A stretch of DNA of 64,000 nt, from the NCBI GenBank assembly GCA_963696545.1, contig CAVOKQ010000012.1, positions 613,104-677,103 on the forward strand, written 5' to 3'. The first letter of the stretch is position 1. Each line of letters begins with the position of its first letter. The position numbers were made by a program, and so were the translations under genes. The notes under the pieces were generated by a model. That model ran no database searches, was not told the DNA's origin, and was given only the letters and a program-made list of their open reading frames with translations. Source of the stretch: RPQJ01 sp963696545. Its GTDB lineage: Bacteria; Pseudomonadota; Gammaproteobacteria; Steroidobacterales; Steroidobacteraceae. Positions 51,301-59,597 of the stretch are shown one piece after another.

Positions 51301-51459
51301 GCCGAGCGGCAGCGGCAGGCGCTGATCGGCTCGCGGCTGATGGGCGTGGCAGGAGAACTGCAGCTCGAGGGCGAGGTGCTGCACGTGATCGTGCACCGGA
51401 TCGTGGACCTGACGCGCTGGCTGGGGCAGGTCGCGACCCGCCCGCGCGACTTCCACTAG
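48379..51459 (+). CDS. dnaE2: error-prone DNA polymerase DnaE2/ImuC (several frameshifts as written)
   Basis: Alpha-subunit-like polymerase for translesion synthesis; 3,081 bases or about 1,026 codons, the usual DnaE2 length. The PHP domain starts at ELHCLTNFSFLRGASHPEEL; the polymerase core has RGSAANSAVCFCLGIT and PDIDVDFEHERREEVI with the catalytic Asp residues, then SQHVGGFVI and GLGML; the C-terminal OB-fold has VTFVTLEDETGYVNLIVW. Frame breaks lie near 49,215-49,260, 49,580, 50,088, 50,145, 50,515 and 50,870, each fitted by a small insertion or deletion. ATG 48379 follows imuB by seven bases. The last codons overlap the minus-strand gene that follows by four bases. Confidence 0.9.
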   Translation: MGYAELHCLTNFSFLRGASHPEELVARAAALGYEALAITDECSVAGTVRAHVVAKEHGLRILVGSELRLVDGLRCVLLATDRRGYGQLCRLITRARRAAAKGAYRLERRDFESGSELITSDCLALWLPSPRPDPAEAAWLASIFPGRLWISVELLTTGQDRRRLASLQQIGRTLGLPLVAAGDVHMHVRGRRALQDVLTATRLCTTVDRAGYALHPNGERHLRPRARLEEIYPPELLAATLDVVARCRFSLDELRYEYPREIVPEGETPSSWLRRLTEQGERRRWPQGTPGPARPADRARARADRGTRLRGVLPHRARHRGLRPLAGNPLPGPRLGGQLRGLLLPRHHRGRPGADVAAVRAVHLARAQRAARHRRGLRARAARGGDPVHLCEIRPGSRGADREVICYRPRSALRDVAKALGLDALQVNALARSMQWWDGSTSTQTRVREAGLDPASPVLARVITLARSLLGFPRHLSQHVGGFVIARDLLEELVPIENAAMRDRTVIQWDKDDLDALGLLKVDVLGLGMLAAIRRAFGLVEQFSGTRWTLASVPAEDPAVYEMIATATRWVCSRSSRGRRWRCCRDSGRASFYDLVIEVAIIRPGPIQGDMVHPYLRRRSGLEPVTYPSAEVEGVLRRTLGVPIFQEQVMQLAVVAAGFTPGEADQLRRAMAAWKRKGGLGHFEERLIRGMRERGYAEEFAKQIFRQILRVRRVRLPGVARREFRTARLRVGVAEAPSASGVHGGADQQPADGFLRPVAARAGRASPRRRGPPGGRARKRLGLHDRTQRGRGRSSAPRPAAGQGAIGGGCAAPGRGPRRGRVLERAATGRRARFDRRELGCLAAAGALEGFAGHRHRAAWNVAGVEAPLPILPQLQIAEGIPMLRAPREGEDIAADYVHTGLTLRRHPLALLRTRLESRGILTAAQLRERPHGTAVRTAGLVITRQRPGSAQGVTFVTLEDETGYVNLIVWRNIAERQRQALIGSRLMGVAGELQLEGEVLHVIVHRIVDLTRWLGQVATRPRDFH

Positions 51460-51704
51460 CGCTTGTGCGGCCTCGGCCCGTCGCCGATGTCGTAGTCGTC
51501 GAAGTCGCTCAGCAGTTCCGAGGTGCGCTTCTGCTCGAGCAGCCGCTCGAGCTTGCGCCACGCGGGCTCCGCGCCGCGCGGTGTGCCGCGCTTGCGCTTG
51601 TCGAGGTCCTGCATCAGCCGGTCCACGTCGAGCGAGTCCTCGGCGCCGGCCACGTCGTCGGCGTCTTCCTCGTCGAACTCGTCGGACTCAGGCTTCTCGG
51701 CCAT
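51456..51704 (-). CDS. small acidic protein of unknown function
   Basis: An 82-residue hydrophilic protein. The first 30 residues are strongly acidic (ESDEFDEEDADDVAGAED); the second half is a basic helix, WRKLERLLEQKRTSELLSD, then an acidic tail DFDDYDIGD. The layout resembles small PA3496-like proteins of gammaproteobacteria, in which an acidic segment precedes an R..LE..LE.KR.L helix, but I am not certain. It has its own promoter-like sequence upstream and is probably a real gene rather than a shadow of dnaE2, which it overlaps by only four bases. Confidence 0.65.
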   Translation of the reverse strand: MAEKPESDEFDEEDADDVAGAEDSLDVDRLMQDLDKRKRGTPRGAEPAWRKLERLLEQKRTSELLSDFDDYDIGDGPRPHKR

Positions 51705-51745
51705 CGCAAGACCCGCGGTTGAGCGTCTGGAGCTTCTCGCGGCCT

Positions 51746-51774
51746 CTTATACTTCGCGCAAATGTCACGGGCAA
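51746..51774 (-). promoter_or_regulatory. promoter with overlapping palindrome for the small acidic protein
   Basis: On the minus strand TTGCCC (51774-51769) and TATAAG (51751-51746) are 17 bases apart. A palindrome TCACGG-N6-CCGTGA at 51765-51782 overlaps the -35 hexamer and could be an operator or the end hairpin of the upstream thioredoxin gene. Confidence 0.5.
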
Positions 51775-51809
51775 GACCGTGAAGGCCACGGGTACCCCGA
51801 CCCACATGG

Positions 51810-52592
51810 TCAGTGCAGCAGGCTCGCCATCCGTCGCCGGCTGACCGCCGTGAGGTCGTGGCTCTCGCCGAGCACGGCGAACGCACCGAGCAGGCTCCGT
51901 CGCGCCAGGTCATCGCCGAATTTCCGGTCGCGGCGCATCAGTTCGAGCCACTCAGCCAGCGCCGTCGCGTAGTCGCCGGCGAGCGCGTGATGCGCAGCCA
52001 GCGCGTGACGGGCACCTGGGTCGGCCGGATTCCGCTCGAGGGTGGCCCGCAACGCCGCCACGTCGGGTTGCGCCGTCGCAGCCTCGACGAAGGCGGTCCG
52101 TGCCCGCAGCGACGGCAATGCCTTGTGTTCCGGGTCGCGGGCGGCCAGTTGTTCGGTTGCGGCCGAAGATGCAGCGGCATCACGGGCTTCGAGGGCGGCC
52201 TCGGCCCGTGCCGCCAGCGACGCGGGACTGTCCGGATCGTCGCTGGCGCCTGCGCCGACGTAACGGTCCAGCAGCGCCCGGATCGACGACTCGGGCTGCA
52301 TGCCGACGAACTGCTCGACGACCTTGCCCTGGTGGAAAAGCATAACGGTCGGGATGCTGCGAATGCCGAAGCGGGCGGCGACCTGCTGCTCCTCGTCCGT
52401 GTTCACCTTCGCAAGCGCAAAGCGGCCACCGTAGTCGTCGGCGATCCGGTCGAGCAACGGCATCAACGTCCTGCAGGGGCCGCACCACGGCGCCCAGAAG
52501 TCGACCAGCACGGGCCGTTCGCTGGAACCGTCGACTACCGTTGCGGAAAAGTTGTCGGTCGTGGCAACGAACTTGAAGGAGGAGTCGGTCAT
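51810..52592 (-). CDS. thioredoxin-TPR chaperedoxin, CnoX/YbbN family
   Basis: A 260-residue protein with an N-terminal thioredoxin domain (about 10-110; active site WCGPC, cis-Pro in IRSIPTVMLF) and a C-terminal Ala/Arg-rich TPR-like domain (about 125-255). E. coli CnoX protects proteins from oxidation and passes them to GroEL; there the first active-site Cys is missing (SxxC), whereas here the CGPC pair is intact, so thiol-disulfide exchange is possible. Divergent from the DUF481 gene. Confidence 0.9.
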   Translation of the reverse strand: MTDSSFKFVATTDNFSATVVDGSSERPVLVDFWAPWCGPCRTLMPLLDRIADDYGGRFALAKVNTDEEQQVAARFGIRSIPTVMLFHQGKVVEQFVGMQPESSIRALLDRYVGAGASDDPDSPASLAARAEAALEARDAAASSAATEQLAARDPEHKALPSLRARTAFVEAATAQPDVAALRATLERNPADPGARHALAAHHALAGDYATALAEWLELMRRDRKFGDDLARRSLLGAFAVLGESHDLTAVSRRRMASLLH

Positions 52593-52707
52593 CGTGAATC
52601 CATCTGCGGTATCGGAGCGATTGTGCGGATGCTAGACGGACTGGGGCAAGTAGCTAAACTCGCGCGTCAGGCGGTGCCTGTTGCAACGCATCAAGGAGTT
52701 CGGTTCG

Positions 52708-53414
52708 ATGAATCATGTCAAGTGGTGTTCGGTGCTTTCGCTGGGGCTGCTGGCTGTAATGCCTGCTCACGCCGAGTGGACCGGGAAGGGAGAACTCGGG
52801 GCTCGTTTGCCACCGGCAACAGCGACAACGAATCTGCGAACGCAGCGTTTCTGCTCAAGGGCAAGTACGACCAGTGGAGCCACGAGTTCGCGTTCGGGGG
52901 CAACTACGGTAACGACGGGGACCAGACCACCGCGCAGCGCTGGGAAGTCCGCGGCCAGTCGAACTACGAGTTCACTCCCAAAGCGTATTGGTTCGGTGCA
53001 GCCCGCTACGAGGACGACCGGTTCAGCGCGTACGATTACCAGGGATCGCTGGCAACCGGTCTCGGCTACAAGTTCGTCGACACCGAGAATACCAAGTTCT
53101 GGGTGCAGGGCGGACCCGGTTACCGTCTCTCCAAGGAGCGCGATACCGGGGACAAGGTCGACGGGATCATCTTCCGCGGCGACATGGGCTTCGAGCAGCG
53201 GTTGACCGAGAACACGAAGATCATCGACCGGTTCCTGATCGAGACGGGTGCCGACAACACGTACCTGCAGAACGACCTCGGTCTCGAGGTCATGATGTCG
53301 GGCGCGCTCGGGCTCAGGCTCGGGTACCAGGTCCGCTACAACACGGACGTGCCGCCGGGCATCGAGAAGACCGACACGCTGACGACCATCGGCCTGCTCT
53401 ACGAAACCAAGTAG
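52708..53414 (+). CDS. DUF481 outer-membrane beta-barrel protein (one frameshift)
   Basis: After a signal peptide (MNHVKWCSVLSLGLLAVMPAHA) and EWTGKGELG, one G is missing from a G run near 52,800; the other frame then reads GSFATGNSDNESANAAFLLKG and continues to the stop with alternating beta-strands and a terminal aromatic-poor strand TIGLLYETK. Corrected length is about 235 residues. The DUF481/YdiY family is a predicted outer-membrane barrel, sometimes acid-inducible; its cargo is unknown. ATG 52708 has AAGGAG upstream. Confidence 0.87.
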
Positions 53415-53507
53415 CCGCTACCGGGACGCATCGGCGGGCCTGATCGGGGCCCGCCGCCGCGTGCGTTTCGCTAGAATCCGCCCACACCAAGAGCGAGTGC
53501 GAGCGCC

Positions 53508-56500
53508 ATGCCCGATCCGTCCCGCGGAGCAACTCCGTCCGGCTTCCTGTTCTCCGACGACGCGGATTTCCTGACCCCGGCGGGGCAGGCGATCAACGCC
53601 GATTTCCTCGCTGACGAAGAACCTGTAGTTCGTGCGCGCGCTGCCGCGGCGCGCTCGAGCGATGTGGACTCCGCGGAAGTGCGGTCGATTGCGAAGCGGC
53701 TCGTGGAGGCCGTGCGCCAGGCACCGGCCGCAAAGTCGGGGCTCGACGCCTTCCTGCGCCAGTACGACCTGTCGTCGCAGGAGGGCGTGATCCTGATGTG
53801 CCTCGCCGAGGCGCTGCTGCGCATCCCGGACGACGATACCGCCGACCGGTTGATCGCCGACAAGATCAAGGCGGGCGACTGGGCCAGCCACCTTGGCGAC
53901 AGCCAGTCGCTGTTCGTGAACGCTTCCACGTGGGGGCTGATGCTCACGGGCAGGCTCATCCGCCTCGACGCAAAGGACGTCGCGGCGCCGCAGGGTGCGA
54001 TGGCGCGAGTGGTTGGCCGCATGGGCGAGCCGGTCGTGCGCACCGCGATGCGCCAGGCCATGCGCATCATGGGCCACCAGTTCGTGATGGGCCGCACGAT
54101 CGCCGAGGCGCTCGACAACTCGCTCGAGGGTACGAACCGCCGCTATCGCTACACGTTCGACATGCTGGGCGAGGCCGCGCTCACGGGTGCGGACGCCGAT
54201 CGCTACTTCGAGGCGTACGGCAGCGCGATCAAGGCACTGCAGGCTCGAGTCGGCGAATACGCGGATCCCGAGGCCCGGCCGAGCATCTCGGTCAAGCTGT
54301 CGGCATTGCACCCGCGATTCGAGCGGTCGCACCGTCGTCGTGTGCTCACCGAGTTGTCGCCGCGGATCGTCGAACTGTGCGTGGCAGCGCGCGACGCGGG
54401 CATCGCGCTCACGCTGGACGCCGAGGAGTCGGAGCGGCTCGAGCTGACACTCGAGGTACTGGAAGCGATCTGCCGTTCGCCGCGTCTCGCGGGCTGGTCC
54501 GGCTGCGGGCTGGCAGTGCAGGCGTATCAGAAGCGTGCGCCCGACGTGCTGCGGCACCTGATGGGTGTGTCGAAGGAGACGTCGCGGCTGCTGCACGTGC
54601 GACTCGTGAAGGGCGCGTACTGGGACGCCGAGGTCAAGCGGTCGCAGGAGCGCGGCCTGCCGGGATTCCCGGTCTATACGCGCAAGCAGAACACGGACGT
54701 TTCGTACCTTGCGTGCGCAAAGCTGATCTTCGAGCAGGGCGCGGGCCACCTTTATCCGCAGTTCGCAACGCACAACGCGCACACGGTGGCTGCCGTGTGG
54801 CACATGGCAAGACGCTGGGGCCGCGAGTTCGAGTTCCAGCGCCTGCACGGCATGGGCGAGGCGCTGTATGCCGAGGTGACCCGGGCCGATGGCCTCGGCG
54901 CTCCGTGCCGCGTCTACGCGCCGGTGGGCGAGCACGAGGACTTGCTGCCATACCTGGTACGGCGGCTGCTCGAGAACGGCGCCAACACGTCGTTCGTGAA
55001 CCGGATCGTCAACGAGGCCGAGCCGATCGAGAACATCGTCGCCGATCCGGTGCGCACCGTGGACGGACTGGCGCAGGCGGCGCACCCGCGCATTCCGTTG
55101 CCGGTCGACATCTACCAGCCGGAGCGCCGTAATTCGACGGGCCTGAACCTCGCCGACGGGCGAACGCTGCGCGACCTCGCGGACCGAATGCAGCGTGTGT
55201 CGCGGCGCCCGTGGCTCGCGGCACCGATCGTATCCGGCCACGAGCTCGATGGCCCGTCGGAGCCGGTCCGCAATCCGGCGAACACAGCGGAGGTCGTCGG
55301 CACGGTGCGGACCGCTAGCGCTGCGCAGGTCGATGAGGCGATTGCGACGGCGCTGCGTGCACAGTCTGAGTGGGACGCGCAAGGTCCCGAGCCGCGTGCG
55401 GCGGCCCTTGACCGTGCTGCAGACCTGTTCGAGCAGAACCTGCCCGAGTTCATCGCGATGTGTGTACGCGAGGCCGGCAAGACGGTGCCCGACAGCGTCG
55501 CGGAGGTCCGGGAGGCGGTCGATTTCCTGCGCTACTACGCCGCGCGCGCCCGAGTGGACTTCGGCCAGCCTGCCCGCATGCCGGGGCCGACCGGCGAGAG
55601 CAACGAGTTATCGCTGCATGGCCGCGGCGTGTTCGTGTGCATCAGCCCGTGGAACTTCCCACTGGCGATCTTCGCCGGGCAGGTCGCAGCGGCACTTGCG
55701 GCCGGAAACACCGTGATTGCGAAGCCCGCGGAGCAGACACCGCTCGTCGCGGCACAGGCGGTGCGGCTTTTGCTGCAGGCTGGTATCCCCGGCGGCGTGC
55801 TGCATTTCCTGCCGGGCGACGGCGCAATCGTCGGCGCGCGTGCGGTTGCGGACGAGCGCGTCGCTGGTGTTGCGTTCACCGGCTCGACCGAGACGGCGCA
55901 CCTGATCCACCGCACGCTGGCGGGGCGCGAAGGACCGATCCCGGTGCTGATCGCCGAGACCGGCGGGCAGAACGCGATGATTGTCGACAGCTCGGCGCTG
56001 CCCGAGCAGGTGGTCGTCGACGCGGTGCAGTCGTCGTTCAACAGTGCAGGCCAGCGCTGCTCGGCGCTGCGGGTGCTGTGCGTGCAGGACGACATTGCGC
56101 CACGGGTCAAGCGACTGCTTGCAGGACTGATGAACGAGCTCGTGATCGGAGATCCGGCGCTGCTCGAAACCGACGTCGGACCGGTCATCGACCAGGCGGC
56201 GCAGCAACTGCTCGAGCGTCATGCCAGGTCGATCGTGCAGGGTGCCGCTTGGCATCACCGCTCGGAACTCGGTGCCGCGACGGGCGCCGGGACGTTCGTA
56301 GCCCCGCTTGCCGTGCAGATCGACTCGATCGGCGTGCTCGAGCGCGAGGTGTTCGGGCCGATCCTGCACGTGCTTCCGTACCGATCGCGCGACCTTGAAG
56401 CGCTGGTCGATGCGATCAATGGCACCGGCTACGGCCTCACGCTCGGAATCCACAGCCGGATCGACAGCACGGTGCGGCGCGTCGCTTCCCGGGTCACCGC

Positions 56501-56693
56501 CGGCAACGTCTACGTGAACCGCAACATGATCGGCGCGGTGGTCGGCACGCAGCCGTTCGGCGGATGCGGCCTCTCCGGCACGGGTCCCAAGGCCGGCGGC
56601 CCGCGATACCTGCACCGTTTCGCGCAGGAGCGTACGCTTACGGTCAATACTTCGGCGGTGGGCGGCAACGCTTCGTTGCTCGCGATGGAATAG
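53508..56693 (+). CDS. putA: bifunctional proline dehydrogenase / P5C dehydrogenase
   Basis: A 1,061-residue enzyme that oxidises proline to glutamate. The PRODH barrel spans about 150-460 (RLVKGAYWDAEVKRSQERGL, FATHNAHTVAAV); the aldehyde dehydrogenase domain spans about 540-1050 with ETGGQNAMIVDSSALPEQV, the catalytic Cys in NSAGQRCSALRVL and GPKAGGPRYL. It lacks the N-terminal ribbon-helix-helix domain, so it is the non-DNA-binding short type. A TAGAAT about 35 bases upstream may be a -10 box. The frame is intact over 3.2 kb. Confidence 0.97.
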   Translation: MPDPSRGATPSGFLFSDDADFLTPAGQAINADFLADEEPVVRARAAAARSSDVDSAEVRSIAKRLVEAVRQAPAAKSGLDAFLRQYDLSSQEGVILMCLAEALLRIPDDDTADRLIADKIKAGDWASHLGDSQSLFVNASTWGLMLTGRLIRLDAKDVAAPQGAMARVVGRMGEPVVRTAMRQAMRIMGHQFVMGRTIAEALDNSLEGTNRRYRYTFDMLGEAALTGADADRYFEAYGSAIKALQARVGEYADPEARPSISVKLSALHPRFERSHRRRVLTELSPRIVELCVAARDAGIALTLDAEESERLELTLEVLEAICRSPRLAGWSGCGLAVQAYQKRAPDVLRHLMGVSKETSRLLHVRLVKGAYWDAEVKRSQERGLPGFPVYTRKQNTDVSYLACAKLIFEQGAGHLYPQFATHNAHTVAAVWHMARRWGREFEFQRLHGMGEALYAEVTRADGLGAPCRVYAPVGEHEDLLPYLVRRLLENGANTSFVNRIVNEAEPIENIVADPVRTVDGLAQAAHPRIPLPVDIYQPERRNSTGLNLADGRTLRDLADRMQRVSRRPWLAAPIVSGHELDGPSEPVRNPANTAEVVGTVRTASAAQVDEAIATALRAQSEWDAQGPEPRAAALDRAADLFEQNLPEFIAMCVREAGKTVPDSVAEVREAVDFLRYYAARARVDFGQPARMPGPTGESNELSLHGRGVFVCISPWNFPLAIFAGQVAAALAAGNTVIAKPAEQTPLVAAQAVRLLLQAGIPGGVLHFLPGDGAIVGARAVADERVAGVAFTGSTETAHLIHRTLAGREGPIPVLIAETGGQNAMIVDSSALPEQVVVDAVQSSFNSAGQRCSALRVLCVQDDIAPRVKRLLAGLMNELVIGDPALLETDVGPVIDQAAQQLLERHARSIVQGAAWHHRSELGAATGAGTFVAPLAVQIDSIGVLEREVFGPILHVLPYRSRDLEALVDAINGTGYGLTLGIHSRIDSTVRRVASRVTAGNVYVNRNMIGAVVGTQPFGGCGLSGTGPKAGGPRYLHRFAQERTLTVNTSAVGGNASLLAME

Positions 56694-56704
56694 CGACTGA
56701 CCCC

Positions 56705-58075
56705 ATGTCACTCTCGGTCCTCGACATCTTCAAGGTCGGTATCGGGCCGTCGAGTTCCCACACGATGGGGCCGATGAACGCCGCCCGCACGTTCGTCGAC
56801 GATCTCACCGGTCGTGGCCTGCTCGAGCGCACGAGCAAGCTGGCAGCGCAGGTGTATGGATCACTGGCGCTGACCGGCAGGGGTCACTGCACCGATCGCG
56901 CGATCCTGCTCGGTCTCGAGGGCAGTCGACCCGACACGATCGATCCAGCAGCGATGGATCCGGCGCTGGAGCTCATCCGCGCGTCAGGGAAGCTCAGGCT
57001 TGGCGGCCGTCACGAGATCGACTTCGACGAGCCCATGGACCTGCTGTTCCATCGTGACCAGGTCCTGCCGTTGCACCCGAATGGCCTGCGCTTCACCGCG
57101 CTGGATGCGTCCGGGACGATCCTGCACAGGGAGGAGTTCTACTCGACGGGCGGCGGCTTCGTGGTTCGTGCGACCGAGTTCGGGCAGGCGAAACACGAAG
57201 GGAGGCAGATCACGCTGCCTTACCCGTTCGCATCTGCACGCGACCTGCTCGAGACAGCGCGGGCCAACGGTCTCGAGCTGCACGAGCTGGTGCTTGCGAA
57301 CGAGTGCGCGTTTCGCAGCGAGGCGGCGACCCGCGAGTCGCTGCTGGCGATCTGGAACGTGATGCATGACTGCATCGAGCGCGGTTTCCGCGGTACCGGG
57401 CTGCTGCCCGGGGTGCTCAAGGTGAAGCGGCGTGCCGCGCGACTGCACCGCATGCTGGTCGAGTCCGCGGAGCCGCGGCCGCTCGACGCGATGGACTGGG
57501 TCAATGCGTGTGCGCTGGCCGTGAACGAAGAAAACGCCGCCGGCGGACGGGTCGTGACCGCCCCGACCAACGGTGCGGCGGGCATCTTGCCCGCTGTGAT
57601 CGCGTACTACCGTCGCTTCGAGCCAGGCTCGAGCGAGGACGGGGTCGTGCGCTTCCTGCTCGTGGCAGGTGCGATCGGCATGCTCTACAAGCGCAACGCA
57701 TCGATCTCCGGTGCGGAGATGGGCTGCCAGGGCGAAGTGGGCGTCGCGTGTTCGATGGCTGCCGGCGGACTCGTGTCCGCGCTGAATGGCACCAGTCAGC
57801 AGGTCGAGAACGCCGCGGAAATCGGCATGGAGCACAACCTCGGGCTCACCTGCGACCCGATCGCGGGCCTGGTGCAGATTCCCTGCATCGAGCGTAATGC
57901 GATGGGCGCTGTCAAGGCGATCAACGCGGCCCGGCTGGCGATGCGCGGCGACGGCACGCAGAAGGTGTCGCTCGACCAGGTGATCACGACGATGCGGCAG
58001 ACCGGCCGCGACATGAGTGTCAGTTACAAGGAAACGAGCCAGGGCGGACTCGCTGTCAACGTGCCGGAGTGCTGA
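56705..58075 (+). CDS. sdaA: L-serine ammonia-lyase
   Basis: A 456-residue single-chain L-serine dehydratase making pyruvate and ammonia with a [4Fe-4S] cluster. The N-terminal beta domain starts SVLDIFKVGIGPSSSHTMGP; the catalytic domain has VVTAPTNGAAGILPAVIAYY and EMGCQGEVGVACSMAAGG, with cluster Cys residues in the latter and further on. ATG 56705 follows putA by 11 bases, which suggests co-transcription of amino-acid catabolic genes. Confidence 0.96.
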   Translation: MSLSVLDIFKVGIGPSSSHTMGPMNAARTFVDDLTGRGLLERTSKLAAQVYGSLALTGRGHCTDRAILLGLEGSRPDTIDPAAMDPALELIRASGKLRLGGRHEIDFDEPMDLLFHRDQVLPLHPNGLRFTALDASGTILHREEFYSTGGGFVVRATEFGQAKHEGRQITLPYPFASARDLLETARANGLELHELVLANECAFRSEAATRESLLAIWNVMHDCIERGFRGTGLLPGVLKVKRRAARLHRMLVESAEPRPLDAMDWVNACALAVNEENAAGGRVVTAPTNGAAGILPAVIAYYRRFEPGSSEDGVVRFLLVAGAIGMLYKRNASISGAEMGCQGEVGVACSMAAGGLVSALNGTSQQVENAAEIGMEHNLGLTCDPIAGLVQIPCIERNAMGAVKAINAARLAMRGDGTQKVSLDQVITTMRQTGRDMSVSYKETSQGGLAVNVPEC

Positions 58076-58077
58076 GA

Positions 58078-58785
58078 ATGGACATGACGGGACGGGCGGT
58101 GGTGGTCACGGGTGCGTTCGGCGCGCTGGGGTCGGCCGTGGCCCGGGCGTTCGCGCGGCGCGGCGCGCACGTCGCGTTGCTCGATCTCGCGGTGTCGCCA
58201 CCGCAGGCCCTCAAGTCCGAGTTCGCCGGCGGGCACCTGCTGCTCGGCGGCGTCGACCTCGGCGACGTCGAATCGACGCGCAGGGCGATGCTCGCCGCTG
58301 CGCTGCGCTTCGGCGGCATCGACGTGCTGGTGAACGTCGCCGGGGGATTCCAGTGGCAGACGCTCGGCGACGGCTCGGTCGACACGTGGGACCAGTTGTA
58401 CCGGATGAACCTGCGTACTGCGGTCGTGAGCTGCAAGGTCGCATTGCCGGCGCTGATCGAGCGCGGGCACGGGCGCATCATCAACATCGGGGCGGGCGCG
58501 GCCGCCGCGCGGGCCGGGGCCGGCATGGGCGCCTATACCGCTTCGAAGGCTGGTGTGCAGAAACTCACGGAGAGCCTGGCTGAGGAACTCAAGGATCGCG
58601 GCATCACCGTGAACGCGATCCTGCCGGGCACGATCGACACGCCACGCAACCGTGCAGACATGCCGGATGCGGACTTCACGCGCTGGGTAACGCCGGAAGC
58701 GATCGCCGAAGTCGCGGGGTTCCTGGCATCGGATGCGGCGCAGGCGATCACGGGTGCCGCGATCCCGGTGGTCGGCCGCGGCTAG
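58078..58785 (+). CDS. SDR family oxidoreductase
   Basis: A 235-residue short-chain dehydrogenase. The cofactor motif is VVTGAFGALGSAVARAFA, NVAGG is the structural motif, and the active site is YTASKAG with a Ser-like position in NIGAGAA replaced by Gly/Ala residues, so the catalytic Ser may be missing. Substrate unknown. The start at ATG 58078 is two bases after the sdaA stop; a GTG at 58069 would overlap. Probably last gene of the putA-sdaA operon. Confidence 0.85.
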   Translation: MDMTGRAVVVTGAFGALGSAVARAFARRGAHVALLDLAVSPPQALKSEFAGGHLLLGGVDLGDVESTRRAMLAAALRFGGIDVLVNVAGGFQWQTLGDGSVDTWDQLYRMNLRTAVVSCKVALPALIERGHGRIINIGAGAAAARAGAGMGAYTASKAGVQKLTESLAEELKDRGITVNAILPGTIDTPRNRADMPDADFTRWVTPEAIAEVAGFLASDAAQAITGAAIPVVGRG

Positions 58786-58794
58786 CGTCGGCGC

Positions 58795-59292
58795 TCAGGC
58801 GAGGTTCTTCGGGTAGTCGAATTCGGCTTGCCGGCCGCTTTCCCAGTCGAGCGCGCTCCAGTCCTCCAGATCGAACTCCGCCGTGAACACCGCGCAGGTC
58901 GGCATGTTGTCGATGCGGTCGCCGGCGGAGAGCTGGTTCGCGAACTCTGTGATACCCGGGTTGTGGCCGAACACCATCAGGTGCTTCGCCTGTGCACCGA
59001 GCTCGTGAATGACTTTCATCATGTCGTTGGGGCCCGCAAGGTAGAGGCGTTCATCGTGCCGGAAGATGCTTGCGGGCACCTTCAGTTCTCGCGCCATGAT
59101 CGTGGCGGTAGCGAGCGCGCGCACGGCCGGGCTGGTCAGGATCAGGTCGGGCTTCAGCTTGCGGGCCCGCAGGCGCCGGGCCATCTCCGGCGCATCGCGC
59201 TGGCCGCGCTTGTTCAGCGCGCGATCCCAGTCCGGCTGGCCGGGCAGGGACCAGTCGGATTTCGCGTGCCGGACGAGTGTGAGTCGCTTCAT
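58795..59292 (-). CDS. sixA: SixA-like histidine phosphatase
   Basis: A 165-residue protein with the phosphohistidine motif LVRHAKSDW at residues 5-13 and a second catalytic His in MVFGHNPGITEF. SixA of E. coli dephosphorylates His in phosphotransfer proteins, but small SixA-like phosphatases in other bacteria have varied substrates. Its ATG overlaps the stop of the Rieske gene, so it is the last gene of the suf operon as written. Confidence 0.88.
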   Translation of the reverse strand: MKRLTLVRHAKSDWSLPGQPDWDRALNKRGQRDAPEMARRLRARKLKPDLILTSPAVRALATATIMARELKVPASIFRHDERLYLAGPNDMMKVIHELGAQAKHLMVFGHNPGITEFANQLSAGDRIDNMPTCAVFTAEFDLEDWSALDWESGRQAEFDYPKNLA

Positions 59293-59597
59293 TCGCCGAG
59301 TACCTCTACTTCGCCATCAAGCACGCGCGTGTCGTAGCGACGCACCGGTTCGTAGGCGGGCGGGGTCAGTGCACGCCCGGTACGCAGGCAGAATCGCGCG
59401 CCGTGGCGCGGGCAGACCACCTGCGCGCCTTCGACCAAGCCGCCGGCGAGCCCGCCGCCATCGTGAGTGCAGACGTCCTCGACCGCGAGAAACTCGCCGC
59501 CGACGTTGAACACTGCGACGAACACTCCGTCCACCTCGGCCGTGGCGTATTCGCCCGGCGCGATCGACGCGGCCGGGGCGACGCGGACCCAGCTCAC
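59289..59597 (-). CDS. Rieske [2Fe-2S] ferredoxin-like protein
   Basis: A 102-residue small Rieske protein with both ligand pairs: CTHDGGG (residues 43-49) and CPRHGARF (62-69). It resembles NirD/BphA3-type ferredoxins. GTG at 59597 overlaps the sufT stop. Small Rieske proteins encoded in suf operons are common in gammaproteobacteria; a role in supplying electrons for cluster assembly is plausible but not shown. Confidence 0.92.
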   Translation of the reverse strand: MSWVRVAPAASIAPGEYATAEVDGVFVAVFNVGGEFLAVEDVCTHDGGGLAGGLVEGAQVVCPRHGARFCLRTGRALTPPAYEPVRRYDTRVLDGEVEVLGE

